Counted from the stretch's first letter, positions 17,231 to 26,623 are shown. The stretch is 64,000 nucleotides of DNA from Lachnospiraceae bacterium (GCA_024691875.1 JAILNG010000054.1:20061-84060), one strand, 5' to 3'. Translations and numbers: made by a program. Notes: generated from the letters alone by a model not told the origin.

Positions 17231-18565
17231 TTATTCCGTTTCTTTTTCGCCGCGTTCTCTGATGATGAATTTCAGGGAAGTTCCCGCAAAACCAAAAGCT
17301 TCACGGATCTTGTTCTCAATATATCTGGTGTATGAGAAATGCATAAGCTTCTTATCATTTACAAAGATGACAAAAGCCGGAGGCTTTACAGCCACCTGAG
17401 TGATGTAGAAGAGCTTAAGTCTTCTGCCTTTGTCCGAAGGAGGCTGCTGCAAGGATACGGCCTGCATCATGATCTCATTGAGAACACCTGTTCCTATCCT
17501 CATGTTCTGATTTTGAATAATGGCATCAATGCGTTCAAAAAGCTTGTTCATTCTCTGTCCGGTCTTTGCGGAAATGAAAAGAATGTCCGCATAAGGAATG
17601 AAAGAAAGAACCTGCTTGATCTTTTCGGTCATTTTGTAAATGGTTTTGTCATCCTTATCTTCAACCGCATCCCATTTGTTAACGGCTATAAGAATGCCCT
17701 TACCGGCATCATGAGCGATACCTGCGATCTTTGCATCCTGCTCCGTAACGCCTTCCTGCGCATTGATGACAACAACCACCACATCAGCTCTCTCAACGGC
17801 AGCAACGGTTCTGACCATCATGAAATGCTCAATATCCTCTTTGATCTTTGCATGTCTTCTGAGACCTGCGGTATCGATGAAAACATATTCTTCGTTATTG
17901 TGCTTTACAACAGTGTCGATAGCGTCTCTGGTAGTACCTGCAATATCGGAAACAATGACTCTGTCTGCTCCGATCAGTTTGTTGATAATAGAGCTTTTGC
18001 CTACATTTGGTTTACCTACAATGGCAATTCTGGGGCGTTCATCTTCTGTCTCTTCCGTCGTTCTTTCACCCACAGCCTCGCAAACCGCATCCAATAGTTC
18101 TCCGAATCCGAGACGATTTACGGACGAAACCGGAATGGGGTCTCCGATACCGAGGTTATAAAACTCGTAGGTGTCATTCATGAATTTATTAAAATCATCC
18201 ACCTTGTTAACACAAAGAATAACGGATTTCCCGGCCTTTCTTAAAATGTCGGCAACATTGTAATCCGCATCTACAAGTCCGGTCTTTACGTCAACCACAA
18301 AAATTACAGCGTCAGCAGTCTCAATCGCAACCTGTGCCTGCTCACGCATATAAGTCAGCATCATATCTCCGTTTTCGGGTTCTATTCCGCCTGTATCTAT
18401 TAAAGTAAACTGCCTGTCAAGCCATGTGATATCTGCGTAGATCCTGTCCCTTGTGACACCGGGTGTGTCCTTTACGATAGAGATCCTTTCGCCCGCAAGA
18501 GCATTGAAAAGCGTTGATTTTCCCACATTGGGACGCCCAATTACGGCGATTATGGGTTTAGACAT
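17231..18565 (-). CDS. der: Ribosome assembly GTPase Der (EngA)
   Basis: Essential GTPase with two tandem G domains and a C-terminal KH-like domain, acting in 50S subunit maturation. G1 motifs GRPNVGKST (about residue 8) and GKPNVGKSS (about 183), with DTPGV/DTGGIE and DIAGTT/DTAGL switch motifs and NKVDD/NKWDA specificity motifs. The 444-residue length is standard. It overlaps the upstream DUF512 gene by 8 bp. Confidence 0.97.
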   Translation of the reverse strand: MSKPIIAVIGRPNVGKSTLFNALAGERISIVKDTPGVTRDRIYADITWLDRQFTLIDTGGIEPENGDMMLTYMREQAQVAIETADAVIFVVDVKTGLVDADYNVADILRKAGKSVILCVNKVDDFNKFMNDTYEFYNLGIGDPIPVSSVNRLGFGELLDAVCEAVGERTTEETEDERPRIAIVGKPNVGKSSIINKLIGADRVIVSDIAGTTRDAIDTVVKHNNEEYVFIDTAGLRRHAKIKEDIEHFMMVRTVAAVERADVVVVVINAQEGVTEQDAKIAGIAHDAGKGILIAVNKWDAVEDKDDKTIYKMTEKIKQVLSFIPYADILFISAKTGQRMNKLFERIDAIIQNQNMRIGTGVLNEIMMQAVSLQQPPSDKGRRLKLFYITQVAVKPPAFVIFVNDKKLMHFSYTRYIENKIREAFGFAGTSLKFIIRERGEKETE

Positions 18566-19877
18566 TTATTATTTCCTCCACTAAAGAGCTACCTTCAGAT
18601 TTTACTATACTAACCTTTATTTGTAAAGATTTTTCGATGTCTCCGACAGTCATGTCATCCAGTAAAACATCCTCTCCGGTCTTAAGAAGAACACAGGGAA
18701 GAAGCAATTTTTCGCCGAGTTCACGACCGGTCAACTGAGCGATTATGTCCTGACCTGTGAGAAGCCCCGCAACAGTGATCGTATCTCCAAAGAAATTGTT
18801 GATGATCTCGTAGACATTCACCTTAACCTTGGGATATTTCTTGTTTATCTTCTTAACCTGATCGCAGAGTATCGGATAAGCAAGAGTTCCGGTAGCCAGC
18901 GAAACCATGTGCTCTCTGTCGTCTCCGGCAAGTTCTTCAAGGCACTCGTCCACCTCATAATTCAGAAGTCTGACCATTCCCACGCCGTTACCGATCTGAG
19001 GATACTCTTCATAGTCTTCGGCTTCGGGGATCGGAAGCTCTGCCTTTAAGTACCATTCATCACTTGCATATACAAATCTTGTACCAAAAGCAGCCTTAAA
19101 CTTTTTCTGATACTTTTCAATCTGTTGTACTACGGCGATAGAATCCTCTTTATTAAAGGGTTCCAATGGTGTCAAACGATTTCTGAATTTAGTGATGCCC
19201 ACAGGTACAACGGATAGAGATTTCATATGCCCGATGTACATTGATAAGTCATTTATTGTCCTGTCAAGTTCTGCTCCGTCGTTCCATCCCTTGCATAAAA
19301 CGATCTGTCCGTTCATGTCTATGCCTGCCTGATAGAGCTTTGTCATATGATCCATGACTGTTCCCGCAAAACGATTGTGAAGCATTTTGCAGCGCAGCTC
19401 CGGATTTGTGGTGTGAACCGATACGTTGATGGGTGAAAGGTTGTAAGATATCAGCCTGTCGATGTCCGCATCGGTCATGTTGGTAAGGGTTACGTAACTG
19501 CCCGACAAAAAAGAAAGCCTGGTGTCGTCATCTTTAAAATATATGGTATCGCGCATCCCGGGCGGATTTTGATCGATGAAGCAAAAAATACACTTGTTCC
19601 TGCAGGAGGAATAGTCATCCATAATTCCGTCTTCAAAAACAAGACCCAGCTCTTCGGAAGGATCCTTTTCGATGTCAAGCTCCCATTCTTCACCGTCCGG
19701 CTTTCGTACTACAACTGTAAGATCTTCATTCGCGCACAAAAATTCAAAGTCAAAGATGTCGATGACTTCTTTGCCGTTAATGGAAACCAATTCATCGCCG
19801 GGTTCAATTTCCATTTCTTCCGCGATCGACCCTTCAACTATGCTCTTAATTATCTGTTTTTTACGCTGTGAATGCAT
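18558..19877 (-). CDS. DUF512 family PDZ-like/radical SAM Fe-S protein
   Basis: An N-terminal PDZ-like domain (SIAEEMEIEPGDELVSINGK) is followed by a radical SAM-like core with cysteine motif CRNKCIFCF (CX3CX2C) and a C-terminal DUF512 domain. The combination is known in cyanobacteria and clostridia, commonly next to der, and its reaction is unknown to me. The start is uncertain: ATG 19877 (439 residues) overlaps yraN by 17 bp, while an upstream in-frame TTG at 19904 gives 448. Neither has a strong ribosome-binding site, which suggests coupling to yraN translation. Confidence 0.85.
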   Translation of the reverse strand: MHSQRKKQIIKSIVEGSIAEEMEIEPGDELVSINGKEVIDIFDFEFLCANEDLTVVVRKPDGEEWELDIEKDPSEELGLVFEDGIMDDYSSCRNKCIFCFIDQNPPGMRDTIYFKDDDTRLSFLSGSYVTLTNMTDADIDRLISYNLSPINVSVHTTNPELRCKMLHNRFAGTVMDHMTKLYQAGIDMNGQIVLCKGWNDGAELDRTINDLSMYIGHMKSLSVVPVGITKFRNRLTPLEPFNKEDSIAVVQQIEKYQKKFKAAFGTRFVYASDEWYLKAELPIPEAEDYEEYPQIGNGVGMVRLLNYEVDECLEELAGDDREHMVSLATGTLAYPILCDQVKKINKKYPKVKVNVYEIINNFFGDTITVAGLLTGQDIIAQLTGRELGEKLLLPCVLLKTGEDVLLDDMTVGDIEKSLQIKVSIVKSEGSSLVEEIINV

Positions 19878-20220
19878 TTTTAATCCATTTAACCTCTTCA
19901 CCAAGGATTGACATTACATCAAATCTTATGGGTTGTTCAAAGGACAATCCTTTATATTTTAAAAAGCTCATTGCACCTTTAATTATCTTTTTTTGTTTTG
20001 CGGGAGTAACCGCTTCTTCCGGATAACCGGCTTCCGTGTTTTCTCTCATCTTAACTTCTATAAAGCAGAGGTAATCTTCTCCGAGCCAATGATCCGTAGC
20101 GATCAGGTCCAGTTCCCCGCCTTTAAAATAAAAATTCCTGTAAAGGATCTTTCCTCCTTCGGAAACGATCCGGTCAGCTGCGATGTTCTCGCCCTTTCTC
20201 CCCTTTTCCCTCGTGTTCAT
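19861..20220 (-). CDS. yraN: YraN family (UPF0102) endonuclease-fold protein
   Basis: 119-residue protein with the restriction-endonuclease-like core of the YraN family: RKGENIAADRIV at the N-terminus, then GGELDLIATD and CFIEVKMRE, which carry the D and ExK metal-site residues. Function is unproven; the fold suggests a DNA or Holliday-junction role. I choose ATG 20220, one base after the ylqH stop. The longer reading to 20268 overlaps ylqH and is unlikely. Confidence 0.85.
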   Translation of the reverse strand: MNTREKGRKGENIAADRIVSEGGKILYRNFYFKGGELDLIATDHWLGEDYLCFIEVKMRENTEAGYPEEAVTPAKQKKIIKGAMSFLKYKGLSFEQPIRFDVMSILGEEVKWIKNAFTA

Positions 20221-20221
20221 T

Positions 20222-20524
20222 TTACACCTTTCTCGGTCGTTTGCTGACTTTGCTTTCCGCTCTGTCAACCATTACAAGAACTTCAGCCACAACTCCGTAC
20301 AATTCTTCCGGAATATAATCACCGATCTCAAGCTTTGAAAGCGTTCCTGCAAGTTTTTCATCTTTGTGTATGGGTACATCCGTTTCTTTGGCCGTCTCAA
20401 TGATCTTTTCCGCAACATGTCCCTTTCCCGTTGCTATGATCTGAGGAGCCGTTTCTCCCGGAACATACTCCAGAGCAACCGCTGTTTTTTGTTTTTCTTC
20501 TTTTTCTTCTGCCATATGCTTCAT
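20222..20524 (-). CDS. ylqH: FlhB C-terminal domain-like protein (YlqH family)
   Basis: About 100 residues resembling the cytoplasmic domain of FlhB/EscU export proteins (AVALEYVPGETAPQIIATGKG, DVPIHKDEKLAGTLSKLEIGD, IPEELYGVVAEVL), without the membrane part. The NPTH self-cleavage motif of FlhB is not present. Such stand-alone proteins sit in the ylqF-rnhB-ylqGH region of many Firmicutes; the role is unknown. Start choice is unclear: ATG 20524, ATG 20515 or TTG 20542, with no strong ribosome-binding site. Confidence 0.8.
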   Translation of the reverse strand: MKHMAEEKEEKQKTAVALEYVPGETAPQIIATGKGHVAEKIIETAKETDVPIHKDEKLAGTLSKLEIGDYIPEELYGVVAEVLVMVDRAESKVSKRPRKV

Positions 20525-20556
20525 TCTGACCGTAAGGTCCAAAAAACGATAGATCT

Positions 20557-21312
20557 TTAAACGAAATTACCGATAAAACTGCGTCTGTGTATCTCACAGG
20601 GGCCGTATTTTTTGAGGGCTTCGATGTGCGCAGCACTTCCGTAGCCCTTATTGGAAGCAAAATCATATTCCGGATACTTGTCCGAAACAAATTCCATGTA
20701 TCTGTCTCTCGTAACCTTTGCAATAATACTTGCGGAAGCTATCGAAAGACTCTTTGCATCGCCCTTTATGATCTTTACCTGCTTTTGATCAAGTCCCGGA
20801 ATGATCACAGCATCGTTAAGCAAAAGATCCGGACGGGGATCCAGTTTTGAAACGGCTTGCCTCATAGCTTCGTAAGTTGCCTGAAGGATATTTATCTCAT
20901 CGATCCTTTCCGGCGAAACGACACCGATCCCGTAAGCAACTGCCTTTTCCATGATCTCTTCGCTCAATTCTTCTCTTTGCTTAGCCGTAAGTTTCTTGGA
21001 ATCATTCACATACAGTATCTTACAGCCCTTTGGGAGAATGACCGCTCCCGCAACCACTGGACCCGCAAGAGGTCCGCGTCCGACTTCGTCGATTCCGCAT
21101 ATGCTTGCGTAATCATAGTACTTGTTCTCATAGATCAGCATATTGTCGATGCGTTCAAGCTCTTTAAGATACTTGTCTTTCTTCTTTCTGCAATCCTCCA
21201 GGATCTTTACAACACCGGCTCTTTCATCGTTCTTATAGGCAGCGAGAAATGAATCCGTGTCTTCGGGTGAAAGAGACTTTGCTTTTAATTTGATATCCGA
21301 AATACTTTCCAT
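20557..21312 (-). CDS. rnhB: Ribonuclease HII
   Basis: Removes RNA from RNA/DNA hybrids and single ribonucleotides from DNA. The catalytic pair is in CGIDEVGRGPLAGPVVA (Asp75, Glu76), with further acidic residues in LLNDAVIIPGL and the KGDAKSLSIASASIIAKVTRD block. The N-terminal extension of about 70 residues is typical of Gram-positive RNase HII. It follows rbgA by 9 nt. Confidence 0.96.
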   Translation of the reverse strand: MESISDIKLKAKSLSPEDTDSFLAAYKNDERAGVVKILEDCRKKKDKYLKELERIDNMLIYENKYYDYASICGIDEVGRGPLAGPVVAGAVILPKGCKILYVNDSKKLTAKQREELSEEIMEKAVAYGIGVVSPERIDEINILQATYEAMRQAVSKLDPRPDLLLNDAVIIPGLDQKQVKIIKGDAKSLSIASASIIAKVTRDRYMEFVSDKYPEYDFASNKGYGSAAHIEALKKYGPCEIHRRSFIGNFV

Positions 21313-21321
21313 TATTTTGTC

Positions 21322-22188
21322 CTATTTAATGAAGTCAGAAACCTTTTCAAGGCTGACTTTTCCGAATTTTCCGCCTCTGAAGTCATCAGTTATCGTAAAT
21401 GACATACGATCTGTGTCAGGCTCTCCGCCCTTTTTCAGACAAGCCTTTTTCGCACATATATCATACAAAAGCTCCAGGCTGTCTTCCTTTTCGAGAACAC
21501 CGTAACGGGAATTAACCGCTCCCGGATAGCTCTGAACGAGGTATTTAAGAAGATTAAGTGCAAGATCGTGAGAATCAAGTATGTTCTCATTGATGGATCC
21601 GATCATTGCAATGTGAAGCCCCACTTTTTGATCCTCAAACTTGGGCCATAAAATGCCGGGAGTATCAAGGAGTTCCAGCTCTTTTGACAGTCTTATCCAC
21701 TGCTTGCCGGTGGTAACGCCCGGCTTGTCTCCGGTTTTGGTGCAGGCTTTTTTCGCATAGGAATTTATGAAGGTGGATTTTCCCACATTGGGTATTCCGA
21801 GGATCATAGCGCGGATCGGACGATTGATCATCCCTCTGGCCTTGTCTCTCTCAATCTTTTCTTTACAAGCCTCACGAACCACATTCATTACAGGCTTCAG
21901 ATTTCCGTTTCTGGCATTTGTGATCAGAACAAAATAGCCCTTTGATTCGTAATAGCTCTTAAAGTCAGCTGTTACACGGTCATCCGCAAGATCGGCTTTA
22001 TTGATGAGAAGAACCCTCGGCTTGTTGTTTGCAAGCTCATCAATGTCCGGATTTTTTGATGAATAAGGGATCCTGGCATCGATCAGTTCAATGAGTACAT
22101 CCACAAGCTTAAGACTTTCTTTTATTTCCTTTTTCGCCTTGGCCATGTGGCCGGGGTACCAATTTATGTTTGTCTTGTTATCAGTCAT
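21322..22188 (-). CDS. rbgA: Ribosome biogenesis GTPase RbgA (YlqF)
   Basis: Circularly permuted GTPase needed for a late step of 50S assembly. The G4 motif NKADL precedes the G1 motif GIPNVGKST, and the G3 motif DTPGILWP follows, the order that marks this family. The N-terminus has the typical NWYPGHMAKAKKEI. The 288-residue length is standard. It lies between lepB and rnhB, as in B. subtilis. Confidence 0.96.
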   Translation of the reverse strand: MTDNKTNINWYPGHMAKAKKEIKESLKLVDVLIELIDARIPYSSKNPDIDELANNKPRVLLINKADLADDRVTADFKSYYESKGYFVLITNARNGNLKPVMNVVREACKEKIERDKARGMINRPIRAMILGIPNVGKSTFINSYAKKACTKTGDKPGVTTGKQWIRLSKELELLDTPGILWPKFEDQKVGLHIAMIGSINENILDSHDLALNLLKYLVQSYPGAVNSRYGVLEKEDSLELLYDICAKKACLKKGGEPDTDRMSFTITDDFRGGKFGKVSLEKVSDFIK

Positions 22189-22220
22189 ATATTCACCTGC
22201 CGCTTGAAATCGATTTGATC

Positions 22221-22799
22221 TTATTTGTTGTTCAGCTTCTTAATAAAAGCCGGAGAAGGCGAGATCCTGAAAAAAGCCTTTCCTATAATATCGCCCTTTA
22301 CAACAGATCCGATGTTTGAGAATCTTGAGTCTTCGGAAGAATTACGATTGTCTCCCAGTACAAAGAATTCGTTTTCCTGTAATTCAATGGGACTGTCTGC
22401 CAATCCGGAAACCTTCATTTTTTCGGTATCTATAACTTCTTCAAACTCTTCACCGTTAATGTAAACGCTTCCGTTAATGATCTCAACGGTATCTCCCGGA
22501 ACTCCGATAACACGTTTTACGTTATTATAGGAGTGTTCATTTGAACCCTGGTTAAAAACGATCACGTCGTTCCTTTTCGGCTCGCTTTTTAAATAAGAAA
22601 GCCTGTTTATAAGGATCACGTCTCCGTCGTTCAAAGTCTTGCCCATAGAATCTCCGACCATTACGGTCTTTGCCAGAGCGTATCTGATGATGAGCCAGGC
22701 TGCAAGGACAACAAGCGCGGATTCCAAAAGCAGGATTCCCGCTTTCTTAAGTAAGATCAATATTTTAGGTTTTTTGTCATAAAGATATATGTCTGCCAT
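22221..22799 (-). CDS. lepB: Signal peptidase I
   Basis: Membrane protease that removes signal peptides of secreted proteins. One N-terminal span (about residues 14-41), catalytic Ser51 in MVGDSM and Lys95 in NVKRVIGVPGD, and the GDNRNSSEDSR box. I place the start at ATG 22799 (192 residues): the longer frame to 22892 runs back through the rplS terminator. No Shine-Dalgarno sequence precedes this ATG, and a plausible promoter ends only a few bases before it, so translation may be leaderless. Confidence 0.92.
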   Translation of the reverse strand: MADIYLYDKKPKILILLKKAGILLLESALVVLAAWLIIRYALAKTVMVGDSMGKTLNDGDVILINRLSYLKSEPKRNDVIVFNQGSNEHSYNNVKRVIGVPGDTVEIINGSVYINGEEFEEVIDTEKMKVSGLADSPIELQENEFFVLGDNRNSSEDSRFSNIGSVVKGDIIGKAFFRISPSPAFIKKLNNK

Positions 22800-22807
22800 A
22801 ATACTTA

Positions 22808-22836
22808 ATTTTAAATGATTAGCCTCTTTTTGTAAA
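22808..22836 (-). promoter_or_regulatory. Candidate promoter of the lepB operon
   Basis: -35-like TTTACA (22831-22836), 17-bp spacer, -10 TAAAAT (22808-22813). The expected start site would be about 22801, only about 2 nt before the lepB ATG. It lies between the rplS terminator and lepB, where a promoter is expected. Confidence 0.5.
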
Positions 22837-22854
22837 GCAAACTTCGCTATCTCC

Positions 22855-22888
22855 AAAAGAAAACGGGACAGGCAAAAACCTGTCCCGT
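22855..22888 (-). terminator. Intrinsic terminator of rplS
   Basis: Perfect 10-bp stem ACGGGACAGG/CCTGTCCCGT (22879-22888 with 22863-22872), 6-nt loop, followed on the minus strand by TTTCTTTT. It lies 17 nt after the rplS stop. Confidence 0.9.
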
Positions 22889-22904
22889 ACATTTCGGTCT
22901 GTTA

Positions 22905-23252
22905 TTACTTAATAACTTCCTTAACCTTAGCGCTCTTACCTTTTCTGTCGCGAAGGTAGTTGAGCTTAGCGCGTCTTGCCTTACCTGTTCTTACAACCTC
23001 GATCTTCTCAACGATAGGGGAATTAACGAGCCAAGTCTTTTCTACACCGATTCCGTTGGAGCTCTTTCTTACTGTGAAAGTCTCTCTTACTCCGGCGTGC
23101 TGCTTCTTAAGAACTGTGCCCTCGAAAAGCTGTGTTCTTACACGGTTTCCTTCTTTAACCTTAGCGTAAACCTTAACGGAGTCACCAACGTTAAACTGGG
23201 GCTTCTCAGCCTTTAACTGTTCTGCTTCGATTTCTCTGATAATGTCGTTCAT
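22905..23252 (-). CDS. rplS: 50S ribosomal protein L19
   Basis: 115-residue ribosomal protein at the 30S-50S interface. Family signatures [19 protein letters not shown], the [14 protein letters not shown] core and the basic C-terminus [22 protein letters not shown] are complete. It has a good ribosome-binding site (AGGAGG about 7 nt before ATG), its own promoter and its own terminator, so it can be expressed apart from rimM-trmD upstream. Confidence 0.98.
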   Translation of the reverse strand: MNDIIREIEAEQLKAEKPQFNVGDSVKVYAKVKEGNRVRTQLFEGTVLKKQHAGVRETFTVRKSSNGIGVEKTWLVNSPIVEKIEVVRTGKARRAKLNYLRDRKGKSAKVKEVIK

Positions 23253-23326
23253 TTTACGACCTCCTTTTATATTAAGCCGTTCTTACTCATATCTATGACA
23301 GCGGACCGACTTTTTCATGCCGAGAT

Positions 23327-23355
23327 ATTATAATACCGAATTGTATAAATTGCAA
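23327..23355 (-). promoter_or_regulatory. Promoter of rplS
   Basis: -35 TTGCAA (23350-23355), 17-bp spacer, consensus -10 TATAAT (23327-23332). The predicted transcript has a 5' leader of about 68 nt before the rplS start. Some Firmicutes carry an L19 autoregulatory leader here; I cannot confirm its structure by eye. Confidence 0.75.
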
Positions 23356-23371
23356 GTAAAAGTTGAAAAAA

Positions 23372-24079
23372 TTATTTCAAGAGATCCGGCCGATATTTCC
23401 TTGTCCTTTCAACCGACTTTTCCTTTTTCCATTTCTCTACATTTGCGTGATGTCCGGAAAGAAGAACTTCAGGGACTTTCAAGCCGCGATACTCTTCAGG
23501 TCTGGTGTATTGAGGATGTTCAAGAAGATTATCATTAAAGCTCTCATAAACAGCTGAATCCACATTGTTGAGAACCCCCGGCACAAGTCTGGAGACAGTG
23601 TCCATCATTACCATTGCCGGTAATTCTCCGCCTGTCAGTACATAATCTCCGATGGTATAAAAATCCGGTTGAATGATCTCAAGTGCTCTTTCATCTATGC
23701 CTTCGTAATGACCGCAAATAAAGATAAGATCTTCTTCCTTTGCCAGTTCTTTTGCCGCATTTTGATCAAATTTACGCCCCCATGGTGTCAAATAGATCGT
23801 TTTGGGCTTTTTTTGAGAGTCTTTGTCATTGCCTTTGTTTACTTCTTCGACAATGTGTTCCCAGGTTCTGACAACCGGATCTGCCGCCATCAGCATTCCG
23901 GCACCGCCGCCGTATGGATAATCATCAACTTTTCTGTGTTTGTCCAAAGTGAAATCTCTGATGTTTACCGCATTAATGCTCAATATTCCTTTTTCAACGG
24001 CTCTTCCGATTATACTTTCATTCATGCAGGAATTTATCATATCCGGAAAAAGCGTCATAACATAAAAATTCATAGGCAT
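23372..24079 (-). CDS. trmD: tRNA (guanine-N1)-methyltransferase
   Basis: Methylates G37 of tRNAs to prevent frameshifting. The SPOUT trefoil-knot residues are visible: YGGGAGMLM near the N-terminus, [11 protein letters not shown] and [16 protein letters not shown] for S-adenosylmethionine binding. The 235 residues match the family. It follows rimM by 5 nt, the classical rpsP-rimM-trmD-rplS order with khpA inserted. Confidence 0.97.
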   Translation of the reverse strand: MPMNFYVMTLFPDMINSCMNESIIGRAVEKGILSINAVNIRDFTLDKHRKVDDYPYGGGAGMLMAADPVVRTWEHIVEEVNKGNDKDSQKKPKTIYLTPWGRKFDQNAAKELAKEEDLIFICGHYEGIDERALEIIQPDFYTIGDYVLTGGELPAMVMMDTVSRLVPGVLNNVDSAVYESFNDNLLEHPQYTRPEEYRGLKVPEVLLSGHHANVEKWKKEKSVERTRKYRPDLLK

Positions 24080-24084
24080 ACGTA

Positions 24085-24609
24085 TTAATCCGTTAATCCC
24101 GGAAGGATGTGCACGGTTATCTTTTTTTCCTCCAAGGATACTCTTATGTTGCTGTCTTTGATCGAGGGAATGAGAATTTCTTTTTTATCTTTTGTCTTAA
24201 CAAGATAAACGTCGTTTGCCGATGTTTGAAGAATCTCGGTAAGAACTCCGACAGGAGTTTCCGGATCGTTTTCGTCATAAACATCCAGCCCGATCAAGTC
24301 ATATATATAATATTCCCCTTCTTCAAGAGGAATAGCATTTTCTCTTGTAACCAGCAGATCCATCTGTTTCCAGCGTTCCACATCGTTGATCGAATCTATG
24401 CCTTTGAACTTTAAAATGGCCAGATTCTTAAAATACTTGACTCCCGTTACTTCCAGTTCCTTAAGCTCTTTTCCCGTATCAAGAAAAACCTGCTTGAGGA
24501 AGTCAAATCTTTTTATGTCTTCTGTTGTGGGATAAACCTTAACTTCTCCGTGTATCCCGTGAGTATTGGAGATCACCCCGACTCTTAACATTTTGTCTTT
24601 ATCGATCAA
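24085..24609 (-). CDS. rimM: Ribosome maturation factor RimM
   Basis: Assists 16S rRNA 3'-domain processing and binds ribosomal protein S19. The N-terminal RimM barrel starts [21 protein letters not shown], and the PRC-barrel carries [18 protein letters not shown] choose a TTG start at 24609: AAGGAG lies 6 nt upstream, giving 174 residues starting [14 protein letters not shown] 24591 has no ribosome-binding site, and the longer frame to 24672 enters the preceding terminator. Confidence 0.92.
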   Translation of the reverse strand: MIDKDKMLRVGVISNTHGIHGEVKVYPTTEDIKRFDFLKQVFLDTGKELKELEVTGVKYFKNLAILKFKGIDSINDVERWKQMDLLVTRENAIPLEEGEYYIYDLIGLDVYDENDPETPVGVLTEILQTSANDVYLVKTKDKKEILIPSIKDSNIRVSLEEKKITVHILPGLTD

Positions 24610-24640
24610 ATTAAACTCCTTAATGACAAACACGTCTTTT

Positions 24641-24676
24641 TTAAAGAAAAGCGCATGCTTAATTTTAAACATGCGC
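24641..24676 (-). terminator. Terminator after khpA, before rimM
   Basis: Stem GCGCATG/CATGCGC (24670-24676 with 24651-24657), extended by A-T pairs, then TTTTCTTT on the minus strand. It lies 8 nt after the khpA stop. No obvious promoter follows, so rimM-trmD may depend on partial read-through. Confidence 0.8.
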
Positions 24677-24684
24677 CGACTTCT

Positions 24685-24918
24685 TTACTGAAGTATTTCT
24701 ACAACCACCTTTTTGTCATCCTTCGCAGAAGCAGCCTTAACTACTGTACGAATTGACTTAGCGATGCGTCCCTGCTTACCGATAACCTTACCCATATCGG
24801 ATTCAGCTACTTTCAGGGAAACAACCAGCGCTTTTTCGGTGTCCTCTTCGGTTACAACAACCTCAGAGGGATTGTCAACCAACGCCTTAGCGATGGTTTC
24901 AACAAGTTCTCTCATCAT
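24685..24918 (-). CDS. khpA: KH-domain RNA-binding protein KhpA (YlqC)
   Basis: 77-residue single KH domain with the GKQGR (GxxG) RNA-binding loop. KhpA pairs with KhpB/Jag in many Firmicutes to bind RNAs and affects cell division and elongation. It lies between rpsP and rimM, its conserved position. Two Met codons at the start (MMREL) leave a one-residue ambiguity. Confidence 0.93.
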   Translation of the reverse strand: MMRELVETIAKALVDNPSEVVVTEEDTEKALVVSLKVAESDMGKVIGKQGRIAKSIRTVVKAASAKDDKKVVVEILQ

Positions 24919-24945
24919 GATGCCAACCCTCCCGCTGATTAATAA

Positions 24946-25188
24946 TTACTTATTGATACCTGCCTTCTTGAAAAGGTTAGCAACTGTCTGAGTGGGCTGA
25001 GCTCCGTCAGAGATCCACTTCTTTGCAGCTTCTGCATCTACGTTGAATGCTGCGGGCTCCTTTGTGGGATCGTAAGTACCGATCTCTGCGATGAAACGAC
25101 CGTTACGAGGTGCTCTCTCATCTGCAACTACGATTCTGTAGAAAGGGTTCTTCTTTTCTCCGACTCTTCTAAGTCTGATCTTTACCAT
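24946..25188 (-). CDS. rpsP: 30S ribosomal protein S16
   Basis: 80-residue S16 with the family start [22 protein letters not shown] and [15 protein letters not shown]. It helps assembly of the 5' domain of 16S rRNA. It lies after ffh with GGAGG upstream of the start. The 73-nt spacer to ffh is AT-rich with a small AATATC/GATATT hairpin and no clear promoter. Confidence 0.98.
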   Translation of the reverse strand: MVKIRLRRVGEKKNPFYRIVVADERAPRNGRFIAEIGTYDPTKEPAAFNVDAEAAKKWISDGAQPTQTVANLFKKAGINK

Positions 25189-25261
25189 GGTAAATTCCTC
25201 CGTAAAAATATATTAATAAATTTATTTATGAATATCCTTATTGATATTACATACTGTTTTA

Positions 25262-26623
25262 TCAGAACGGAAATCCGCCCTTTTTGCCGAAACCGCCGGG
25301 CATCATGGGCATCTTTCCTTTTCTGCCGCCCATCATTCCTTTAAGCTGTTTCATCATTTGTTTCTGGCCTTCCACCTGTTTAACCAGGCGATTGACCTCA
25401 GCAACATCCACACCCGCTCCTTTGGCGATCCTGCGTTTTCTGGAAGGGTTCATGATCTTGGGATTTGCTCTTTCTTCTGCCGTCATCGAGTTTATAATGG
25501 CAACCACGGGCTTAAACATATCATCATCAAGTTCAGCGCCCTTTAAAGCTCCCATTCCGGGAAGCATGCCCATAATACTCTTGATCCCGCCCATTTTCTT
25601 CATCTGCTTGATCTGTTCAAGATAATCGTTGTAATCAAACTCTGCTTTCTTGAACTTTCTCGCCATTTCCTTGGCTTTTTCTTCATCTACGGCTGCCTGA
25701 GCTTTTTCAATGAGTGAAAGCACATCGCCCATTCCAAGGATCCTGTTTGCCATTCTGTCCGGATAAAAAGGTTCAAGATCTTCAACTTTTTCACCCATAC
25801 CCGCATAAAGAACGGGAAGTCCGGTAACTGCCTTTACGGAAAGTGCGGCACCGCCTCTTGTATCACCGTCAAGTTTTGTAAGAATGACGCCTGTAAGAGG
25901 AAGTTTTTCATTAAATGTTTCAGAAACATTGACTGCATCCTGACCTGTCATTGCGTCGACAGTAAGAATGGAGTTTGTAATGGGATACTTCTCCGTGATC
26001 TCAACCAGTTCGTTCATCATGGCCTCATCGACCTGCAAACGACCTGCTGTATCGATGATAACAAGATTCAGCTTGTTATCGGCGGCGTATTTGAACGCTG
26101 CATCAACAATTTCCAAAGGCTTTTTATCAGTGCCCATCTCAAAGACGGGAACGCCGACCTTTTCGCCGTTAACCTTCAACTGCTCAATGGCTGCGGGACG
26201 ATAAACGTCGCAAGCTACAAGCAAAGGCTTCTTACCCTTGTTTTTGAAGATAGCCGCAAGTTTTGCCGCAGTGGTGGTTTTACCGGCACCTTGAAGACCG
26301 CACATCATGATCGTGGTGATCTCATTGGCGGGAAGGAACTTGATCTCTGCATTCTCGGAACCCATAAGATTAATGAGTTCTTCGTTAACTATCTTGATAA
26401 CCGTTTGACCGGGAGTAAGTGAATTCAGTACATCTTCGCCGACAGCTCTTTCGGAAACGCTTGAAATAAAGTTTTTAACAACCTTAAAGTTAACGTCTGC
26501 TTCAAGAAGCGCCATCTTTATTTCTTTCATGGCTGCCTTTACGTCGTTTTCCGAAAGACGGCCTTTTCCGCGAAGTCCTTTAAATACATTTTGAAGTTTT
26601 TCGGATAATGATTCAAATGCCAT
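25262..26623 (-). CDS. ffh: Signal recognition particle protein Ffh
   Basis: SRP54 GTPase that binds signal sequences and 4.5S/6S RNA. N domain, G domain with GLQGAGKTTTAAKLA, DTAGRLQVDE and TKLDGDTRGG, then the methionine-rich M domain (MKKMGGIKSIMGMLPGMG) ending in a Met/Gly/Lys-rich tail. The 453-residue length is normal. Its start overlaps ylxM by 11 bp. Its receptor FtsY is encoded at 55354-56220. Confidence 0.98.
   Translation of the reverse strand: MAFESLSEKLQNVFKGLRGKGRLSENDVKAAMKEIKMALLEADVNFKVVKNFISSVSERAVGEDVLNSLTPGQTVIKIVNEELINLMGSENAEIKFLPANEITTIMMCGLQGAGKTTTAAKLAAIFKNKGKKPLLVACDVYRPAAIEQLKVNGEKVGVPVFEMGTDKKPLEIVDAAFKYAADNKLNLVIIDTAGRLQVDEAMMNELVEITEKYPITNSILTVDAMTGQDAVNVSETFNEKLPLTGVILTKLDGDTRGGAALSVKAVTGLPVLYAGMGEKVEDLEPFYPDRMANRILGMGDVLSLIEKAQAAVDEEKAKEMARKFKKAEFDYNDYLEQIKQMKKMGGIKSIMGMLPGMGALKGAELDDDMFKPVVAIINSMTAEERANPKIMNPSRKRRIAKGAGVDVAEVNRLVKQVEGQKQMMKQLKGMMGGRKGKMPMMPGGFGKKGGFPF

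Noticed and set aside
17339-18097. 252-codon plus-strand frame opposite der
   Set aside because: Lies entirely within the conserved der gene and has no domain or start signal. It reflects the codon bias of the opposite strand.
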